Source: Tridacna crocea (Eukaryota; Mollusca; Bivalvia; Cardiida; Cardiidae). Taken from it: DNA of 64,000 nucleotides. The DNA is taken from assembly GCA_943736015.1 (NCBI GenBank), contig OX031058.1, positions 22,407,001-22,471,000 of the forward strand. Direction: 5' to 3'. The notes under the pieces are model-generated. The model was not told the DNA's origin, made no database searches, and saw nothing but the letters and a program-made list of their open reading frames with translations. Positions 35,901 through 45,900 of this stretch are shown here, piece by piece. Both the position numbers and the translations under genes were made by a program. Position 1 is the stretch's first letter; every line of letters begins with the position of its first letter.

Positions 35901-38900
35901 TTGTTAAAATTATTCCCCGTGGGTCATATTTGGGCTTTGCCCGGGCACACCCTATTTTACATAGAAACAAAGAAGGAAACCTTTAATAAATCTTTTTCTG
36001 ACAAACCGTAATGGCTAGAGCATTCATATTTGCTATGTAGCAAAATCTGATAATCTTCTACTAAAATTGCTAGAATTATCCCTCTGCGGTCATATTTGGG
36101 CTCTGCCCGGGCGCACCCTATTTTACATAGAAACAAAGAAGGAAATCTTTTATAAATTTATTTGTGACAAACCATAAAGGCTAGAGCATTCATATTTTGC
36201 ATGTAGCATCATCTAGTGACCCTTTATAGAAATAATTAAAATTATCCCCTTGGGGTCATATTTTGGCTCTGTGCCCTGGTGCACACTATTTCACATGGAA
36301 TCATAGAAGGAAATTTTTAAAATCAATTCCATCTAAAAAGGAGAAATTGTTTGTAACAAGCAATTTCTCCTTTCTCACAATCTTTTCTACCATATAGATC
36401 ACTTATTTTTCATTTTAGATACATTTTAAAATGTCGTCTGCAATTTGTTTCAATTTGGAACGGTCTAAAATTTTGTCGTCTGGTAATGGCTAAACTACAA
36501 GTCAAAAATGGAACAAGACACTGTGAAGAGAAAAATTGATGATAAACAGCAGCTTTTAGCTCCACTGGCCAAAGACAAAGAAGAAAATCTGTAAACATAT
36601 TTTTGTGACAAACCCCAGGGTATGCCTTATTTGAAAAGAATTAATAGCCTGCCCTTGATAAACCATATAAGTTACAAATATACTCAGGTGAGCGATATAG
36701 GACCATCATGGTCCTCTTGTTTCTTTTATTTTCTAACATGTTCATAAAGTATATGCACACAAAAAAAGTACAAAAACTTATCAGCGTTACGGTATCGATG
36801 ATGCATGATTATTATTGTTGTTGACATGGTCATTTATCAATAATTTATTATTGTTTCTTTTTTAAATTATTTTATCATAAGTATTTCGTAAGAAATCTAA
36901 TAAAGATCCGAAATCAGACTATGCATTCTTTGCTGTCTGATCGTGATCAAGGTTACATGTAGAAGTGCCGTGCTTCAGCATTATACGAGTCAATAGGTGT
37001 AGGCAAAGGTGTTGCTACTAGCATAATCATGAGAAACAAATACTCTTTAAATCGAATTATTGAACGAAGCGGCCCCGTGAAAAAAAGAGGCTTAACCCTT
37101 TACCAGACAACAAAATTTTAGACTGGTCCTAACTGGTAGCACTTGCAGAAACTCAAAATCTAAAATTTGTTTCCAGCAGGGTAGAAAACAATGTGAGAAA
37201 ATACTGGTTACCAGCATTTTCTCCTTGTCCCACAATGTTTTCAAAAGCCTTCTATCACAGGGTCGTAAAAAACAGGGATTGTTAGGCACAGGGTTAATGC
37301 ATAATGGTTATGAGTTGTAATAATCAGTCTTAACATAATTATGGACCCCTTTTGTCTGAAATAGCAGTTGAATAATGGAATAGAATGGTCCCCAGACATG
37401 CAGAATAATTACCAATGGCAAAAGATTCGACCCAGGTTACATGCGCGGACTACTTTTTTCAGATGCATCAAGAACATTTTTTACAGAGTATGACTAAACA
37501 TGCTGAACGAGTTGTCCACTTTATATGTATTTTATATGTGATGTAGACAAGGCAAGTCCTTGCTGCCTTTTTAATCTGTTTGAATATTTAATAATTTATA
37601 AATAAATTAAAGAAAACAAAACTAACTAGAGCTATCACTAAATGATATTACACCCCTCCCCGCCCCGCCAACCAGCTCTTGTCACAAAAACAGGTCTTTG
37701 TCACAGAATGCAGTAAGGTTTAGTATAAACAGTTGAAAAAGTTAAAGGATCGAGAATCGAGAGAGATTAGAATAAGTTGTAAGAACTTGTTTCTCAATCG
37801 ATGTAAAATAAAAATGTTTAAACTAAAAAGTTAAAGGGGGGGCTGTTGCAAAAGGGGTCTTAATGCATCTGAGTGGTGCCTTAGTACTATCAAGCCAAGA
37901 CATAAATATGGATCCATACCTGAATCATTGGCCAGGCTGGTCCTTTGACAGGAGGAAACTCGACCAATAAAAATAAGTTCCGATCCTTGTCAGCCTGGAT
38001 CGATACTTTTACTGAGCATGAGCCATGGCATCATTTCAAATAACGATACATCATCTTCTTGGCAAAGTTCGACATAGTATGTCTTAGTATGACAAGCTCT
38101 TCAGATGCCATTTTAACCCGCTGGCTTCTAAGCCCTACTAACTGACTTGATGCTGACAGCGCAGATCAAGATCAGAATTCACAGAACTTGCAGTCTGATC
38201 CTGGATCTACACCGTCTGATAAGGAGATATCCCCCCCCCCCCGAAAAAAAAAGAATAAAATCTTTTAAATAGGAAAATTTGAGTTTTTACTAATGGGTCG
38301 AAAGTTTAATTTCTTTTACTATAGCAGAATAAGGGGTCAATGTAGACGAGCTGCTTCACGTACATATATTCCAATCGTTTCCTTCAGAGAAAATGAAGAG
38401 CTCACTTCCCCAATTACATGCAAAATCAAGGGTCCTCTTAAATTGTATTAAATTCTTAAATATAGAATTCTATAAATAAATCAAGATCTATTTCAACGGT
38501 AATTTTCTAGTTACAGAGTGTGGCTGTTGGACAGGAAGAGGTTGACCCATGGGCGCTTCCAGAGTTCAAAGGAACTATTGTACCCTGGAGTGGTAAGGAA
38601 GACAAATTTATTATTTGTTATTTATTGTATATACATGTACATGAATATGCGAAACAGCATCTCAGATTACAAAGGTGCCGGGTTTGTTTCTTTAGCCATT
38701 ACCACACAATCCCTACTTTTGACGACCCTGAGAAAGAAGCCTTGAGAAAACATTGTGGGAAACGGAGAAAATGAAAAGGAGTGATACCCTTCACAAAACA
38801 AATTTCAAATTTTCGGCCACTTTTATTTTGTCATCTGCAAATGCTTTCGATTTGAACAAGCCTAAAATATTGTCGTTTGGTAAAGAGTTATAGGGGCTGT

Positions 38901-41900
38901 GATGCATGGCAGTGTCCTTGGGAAAGGCACTTCAAAGCCAGGATCAGGAAACCTATTTACTAATTACTTAGCTGGCATTAAGTCTTCGTGATGCTACTTA
39001 ACCATTGGTGGAAGCTAGATGATTGGTCGAAATATATGAACGATGCTTTGTGAAAAGGGGGCTTAATGCATCTGCGAAAAGTATCGACCTTTCTCGACCA
39101 ATTTCTTTTCGAGGATTGGTGATAGTCAGTGCGGCAGGATGCATTCCAATTTACCGCTATTCGTTATATCCATATTTCAAAATGGATATGTGCGAATGCA
39201 GCCAGTGGCTTAAAAATGATATTTTGAACAGGACTGGTAAAAAGAAACTGCTTGAAAGCATATATGGTTGCACTTCCTTCTGCGATTTAATTGAAATGAG
39301 GTTTAAAACGGCACTATACAGACAAGGTATATTCTATTGTTTCTGTTTATACAGAGCTGAATACAAAACAGAAGGTTATACGTGTACTGTGGCATTACAT
39401 CGGCAAGGTGATCTTGTTGCTCGGATTTCTTTACATATTCATCTGCTCACTCAGCTTTCTCGGGGATGCCTTCAAGCTACTTGGTGGTAAGTACATGTTG
39501 CTGCTAATTCTCCTAAGACTACTTTTTTCATGCTTTCCGGTACGACACCGAGAAATAGCAGTGAAAATACTTTTTGATAGAACATGATTACGACCGGTGA
39601 AAATACAGGTGAAAATTCCTCTTCGTAGAAAAATTACCCATGGGTCATTTTGTAGAGGAGGGTCATTTCTGGCAAGCAGCAGTTTTCCTCACTTCACAGC
39701 CTTTCAAAGACATTCATTCTCAGGGTCCTTAACAACTGGAAGACCTTTTTTAGATCCACTGGCTGAAAGCCAGCAGAGCTTATGTCATGACGTGGTTTCA
39801 TTGTGGGGTTAGAGGTAACTGTACATTTAGTCTCTATGGGGTTTATTCCGTCCATCTGGTAGGTATGGGGTTAGGGTTAGGCGTGTGGGGCTAGGGTTAG
39901 GGTTACATAGGGAGAACTTTAAAATCCTTCTTCTACATAGCCATAGAGCCTAGGGCTACCAAATTTGGCATATATGTAGCTTTATCTAGTGGACCTCTAC
40001 AAAGTTTCCTCAAATTATAGCCCTGGGGTGAAACTTGGCCTGGCCCCGGGGGTCACAAGTTTTACATGGACTTATATAGGGAGAACTATAAAATTCTTCT
40101 TCTACCTAGCCATAGGGCCTAAGGCTACCAAATTCTGCATGTTGCTTTATCTGGTGGACATTTACCAAGGTTGTTCAAATTATAGCCCCGGGGTCAAAAT
40201 TGGCCCAGCCCCAGGGGTTACAAGTTTTACTTGAGCTTATATAGGGAGAACTTTAAAATTCCTCTTCTATGTAGCCATCGGACCTAGGGCTACCAAATTT
40301 GGCATGTAGCTTCATGTAGTGGTTGTCTACCAAAGGTGTCCAAATTATAGCCCCAGGTTCAAATTTGTCTTTGCCCCGGGGGGCACCTAGCCATAAGGCC
40401 TAGGGCTACCAAAGTTTGCATGTTGTAGCTTTATCTAGTTGATATCTACCAAGGATGCCCAAATTATAGCCCTGGGGTCAAATTTGTCCCTGCCCCTGGG
40501 TCACAACTTTTACATTGGGCTTATGTAGGGAATCTTTGAAAATCTACTCATACGTAGCCATAAGGGCTAGAGCTACCAAATTTTGCATGTTTTAGCTTTA
40601 TCTAGTGCGCCTCTACCAAGAAGACCTAAATTATAATCTTGGGGGTCAAGTTTAGCCCCGCTCCAGGGGTCACATGGACTTTTATAGTGAAAACTTGTTA
40701 AATTTTCTTGTGACTAATCATAAGACCTAGGGCTAACCTGTCTCATGGGTCTCAAGTTTTGCCGGATCTTTTATTGAGCAAATTTTGAAAATGTTCTTTT
40801 TTATAACCACACATTCTAGACCTGTTACATTTTGTATGTGGCTGTAAGAAAAAAGCAGGCCTACTCACCATGCACTATTTCATGTTTTCAACTACAGGTA
40901 AAGCCGCCGGTCATGCTTTCTCCGAGAATAATTTACTGACCAACCCAGTTGCTGGTGTAATGATTGGTGTCCTTGGTACAGTCTTGTTACAGAGTTCTTC
41001 TACAACCACCTCGATTGTGGTCAGCATGGTTGGCAGTGAAAGTAAGCTTCCTTATTTTCTTTCCTTTTTTCTAATAATACCCCCGCAAAACGAATGTTTT
41101 AGAGGGGGTATACTGAAATCAGCCTGTCTGTCAGTGTGTCCGTCCGTCCGTGTGTCCCTCTGTGCACTAGTGATTTTGTGTCGCGAACTCCTCCTACAGT
41201 TTTCCTTCAATTGTATTGAAACTTTGCACTTATATTGATCATGTAAGATTTGCAAAAGGCAACTTTCAAGCATCAACTCTTTCTGGTTGAAGGATTATTT
41301 CCCCTTGAACTTGACACGTTTTTCTGTCAAAGCGCTGGTGGGGGTATAAAGTCACAATCAGTGACAGCTCTAGTTTTAAACCCTTATCCTGCTAAATGAC
41401 TAAAATGAAATTTACAATTCTATAGTAAAAATCTAAACATAGCTATTTCAAAGGTATTCTCTGGGAATAGTACCTCCTTAGCAAACAGCCTAGATCAACG
41501 ATCGGACTGCACGTTCTGTGCAGTCCGATCTTGATCTATGCTGTTTGCAAAAGGTCAGCGAGTTGGGGGAGTATACTATATAGATTGTGTATAATTTGTC
41601 ATATCTTTACTCATACTTAACGCTTTCGGCGCCACAGACGAAAATAGTGACTTTTGCAGACGGTATAGATCAAGATCAGACTGCACAGAACGTGCAGTCT
41701 GATCTTTGATCTGTACCATTCCGCCTTTTTATTCAATCTTAAACAATCGGTATCTTTATAAGTTTAAATGAGTCGCACTGATGGTCGACAGATGTTGGGT
41801 TCATTTCTTTGGCACTGAAAGAGTTAAATGTGGTGTCCATAGTCGTGAGGTAGGGAGTCGGCCGCATAACCAAAAGGTCCTGAGTTCGATTCCCGGGAGC

Positions 41901-42873
41901 GAGTGTTAACTTCGGGATATTTCATTGGCCCACACATTCGGCGCGAGTACTGGTGTTGTTCCCAGGAAGCAGAATCGAGAGAGATTAGTTTAAGTTGGCA
42001 GAACTTGTTTCTCAATCGATGTAAAATTAAGAGGTTTAAACACACTCCGAATTTAGCTTAACCCTTTACCAGACGACAAAAGTAAAGCCTTATCTAAAAT
42101 GAAAGCATTTGCAGCAGACGACAATTTTAGCAACTTTACCTTTATTGAGTAAAAAAAACATTGTGGGAAAAGGAGAAAATGCTGGTTACCAGCATTTTCT
42201 CCTTTTGCCACAATATTTTCAAAAGGCTTCTTTTCCAGGGGTGTCAAAAGTCGGCATTGTGTGGTAAAGGGTTAAATGAGGCTGGACCTTGCTTCGCCCT
42301 TTTTCAACACAAATACATTTTGATACTAGAAAGGACTATTCAACGAGTTATCGTGCATCATTTGTTTTTCTTCTTAATTTCTTGTCGTTGTCTTGTCGTC
42401 TTGTCATTGTAAAGTTATTCCCAATAGCAACATCAATGCTTTGATTATTTTCTTGATTTTACGAACTTCAGTATTGAGTGTCAGACTCGCTATTCCCATG
42501 GTGATGGGTGCAAACATCGGCACATCAGTGACCAATACAATTGTATCAATCGGACAGATTGCGGATAAGGACGATTTTCGCCGAGCTTTCGCTGGAGCCA
42601 CCGTGCACGATGCCTTTAACTGGTTGACTGTGCTGGTCCTACTGCCCATCGAAGTCATTACTCGTAAGTGAATTAAACACGAAGTATTTATTCATTTATT
42701 TATTTAAAGAGTAGTTACAGCCGTTGCTACACTGTTTCGAGGAACAAGAGTCACCTTTTGTATGAAGACTATAATGATAAGTGAATTTTCAAGGTTTTGG
42801 ATAGTCCATATATATCACTCCATTTTTTTCTAGCCTCATTTGATCTAAGCATAAAAATTAGCTCTTACTAATG

Positions 42874-42910
<37 letters not shown>

Positions 42911-45900
42911 GGTATAACGATAGAAAAACACAGATTATTGTCTCTTCTTGGTTTTCTCTTTCTCTCCCCATGTACAACAAAAAGGCCATGATGGCCCTGT
43001 ATCGCTCCACTGGCCAATAAGTCAAAACACTACAAGCAAAACATTACAATACTTGGCCGATTGATTTTAAACTAGCAGACGCACAAAATTTTCTTCTATA
43101 AAGTCCTACGAGAGAGTTATGACCCCAGGGAAAAGCCATTTTTGGCCACCAAGCTATGATTACTTGAATCCTAGTGGAGTTCTACAAGACACAGCCCCAT
43201 ACTAAATAAAACATGTCTGGAATATGTGGTTGTAAACAAGAAGATTTGCAAAGTTTTCTCAATAAAAGACCCTGTAAAACATGAGACCCATGAGGTTAGC
43301 CCTAGGTCTTACGGTTAGTCACAGAGATTTGTCAATTTTTCACTATAAAAGCCCATGTAAAGCTTGTAATCTCTGGGTTGGAGCCAAACTTGACCCCAAG
43401 GTTACAATTTGGGCCCTCTTGGTAGAGGCCTACAAGATAAAACTACAATTTGCAGCATTTGGTAGCCCTAGGCCTTATGGCTACGTACGAGTAGATTTTT
43501 AAAGTTTCTCTACATATGCTACATGCAAAATATAGTAGCCCTAGGCCTTATAGCTAGGTGTGAGAAGATTTTGAAAGTCTTACCTATACAAGCCTATGTA
43601 TAACTTAAACCCCACCCAGGACGGGGACAAATTTGCCTCCTGGGCAATAACTCGGACACCCATGGTAGAGTTCAGTTCCAGTAGGTAAAGCTACATGCCA
43701 AATTTGGTGGCCTTAGGCCCTATGGCTAGGTAGAAGAAGAAATTTTAAAATTCTCCCCGTATAAGCCCATGTAAAACTTGTGACCCCCGCGGCGGGGCCA
43801 ATTTTGATCCAAGGGCTATGATTTGAAGAAACTTGGTACAGGTTCGCTAGATAAAGCTACATGCCAAATTTGGTAGCCCTAGGTCTTTAGGTTTCAGACC
43901 AGAAGATTTTCAAAATTAAAAAAAAAATCAGTTTTGTTGCCATGGCAACCAGAGTTTTTGAAGGGATCAAATTCTTTCAAGAAATTCTGAAGACGACCAT
44001 GGCAATATCATTTCTGTGAAGTTTGATCAAAATTGGATGGGTAGTTTCAGAGAAGATGATGTTTGAATTAAAAGTTATGGCACGGACGGACGCAAGACGG
44101 ATACTGGGCCATGATATAAGCCCGCTGGCCTTTGGCCAGTGGAGATAAAATGCTTGAGGCTAGTCTACAGAGGGCAAACTATACTTAGTACAACTTCCTA
44201 AATCGAAATTTAACTAATATTTCAACAGATTATCTGGAAGAGCTTAGCGGTGCCATCATCAAGAGCTTGCATTTGAAGCAGAATGCGGAAGCCGACAAAG
44301 ACTACATCAAGGTCATCACAAACCCTTTGACAAAGCTCGTCATTCAGGTAGGTGCAAAACTCCTTCCGTTTCAATTATATTGCCTAAAACACGCGAAAAG
44401 GGGCATTCTAACATTGGCGCAAGATGTCTTCTCGAAACAGCCTGCCCAGTCTGCGGAGGCTAATCCGGGACGGCACTTTACGACCAAATTCGATTTTGTC
44501 CAACAGCAGACTTGCACAAAACAGAACTACATAAGAACCGAGAGCATCGTCTCGAATTAGCCTGCGCGGACTAATACGAGATGACACTTTGGCAAATGTC
44601 CGAGAACCTTTTTTCGCGTGTTACAAGCCAAATTATGTGAATAGCCTTTACTGTAAAATCTTGTTGCAAAGAGAGAACCTTGTGTATGTTCCATTGATTT
44701 TATTGACTATTTTTCTTGACAGATCGACAAAAAGATTATCGAAAAGATCGCCAAAGGCCAGCTAAACGACACATCCCAGTCGATCATCAAACACAAGTGC
44801 AAGGACAATGACGGAAACGCTATCGAATGTAAGTTCCACGTTGCTTTAGTCTGAACCACTCAATAAAATTATTGATGTAACAAAATAAGTTCTTTCACAT
44901 CGAACAGTAACGTAAATAGCTATTTTTTGTGCGATATCGGCTAAGATCAGGCTGAACAGAACGTGCAGTCTGACCTTTGATTGACACCATTGGCTACCAA
45001 AATATCCTTCAATCCTTTACCCCATGACAATCTTTTTCGCACTTGTCCAGATTTAAAGCATTTGCGGAGGACAAACGAAACGCAATTCAAATCTTGAAAT
45101 TAGACTTTGTAAGGTTAAATATGTTGTCGAAAAAGAATCTGATACTGGTTATTAATATCTAAATCTTTCAACAGTTGGCCTCTACATGTTTATAGATGTA
45201 TATATATATTTCAAATAACCGTGACCTTCCTATTGGTCGTCAAAAAAACAGGATTTAATCAGTAAAACGTTTAAATTACTTTGTAAATCTACTTTTTGAC
45301 CTTTAACACAGTTTTATTCATGTACGTGATTTTTTTTCCCCTACTGGACAATGTTGATCAAAGATAAGACTACACCTACTGTGCAGTCTGATCTTAATCT
45401 TCACTGTCCGTTAAAGTTCAGTGAGTCGCGCTTAGCAGCGAATGGGTTAATCCTTACCAAGTAAATTCTAGTTTTGTCGGCCTTGAGTCAGGAGGCTGTA
45501 GAAAACATTGACAGAAAATATGAACGTTCTTATAACCCTTTCCCTAACAACCCCTAGTTTTCACGACCCTGAATAAGAAACCTTTTGAAAACATCGTGGG
45601 AAAAGGAGAAAATGCTGGTAACCAGCATTTTCTCCATTTCCCACAATGTTTTCTACCCTCTCAGAGCAAAATTCAATTTTTGAGTCGCATTAATTTCATC
45701 GTCTGCAAATGCTTTTGATTTGGACCATGCAGTATTCGTTTGGTAAAGAGACAAAGCAACATTTTCAGCCTTCCAGACCCTGTTTCCTTCCCTTTCGAAG
45801 ATAATTCCTTTCATTTCGGCCATGTGTATTCTGTCGTCGACAAATTCTTTCAATTTGGATAATTAAAAAAAAATGGGTTGTAAAAAGTTGCTTGATTGGG

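Noticed and set aside
39023..39490. 155-codon open frame overlapping SLC34 exon (c)
   Set aside because: It is in a different frame from the conserved transporter segment and contains the intron acceptor.
41832..41905. Possible functional tRNA gene
   Set aside because: Box A and B are recognisable but the cloverleaf is not convincing, and the shared body and tail mark it as a SINE.
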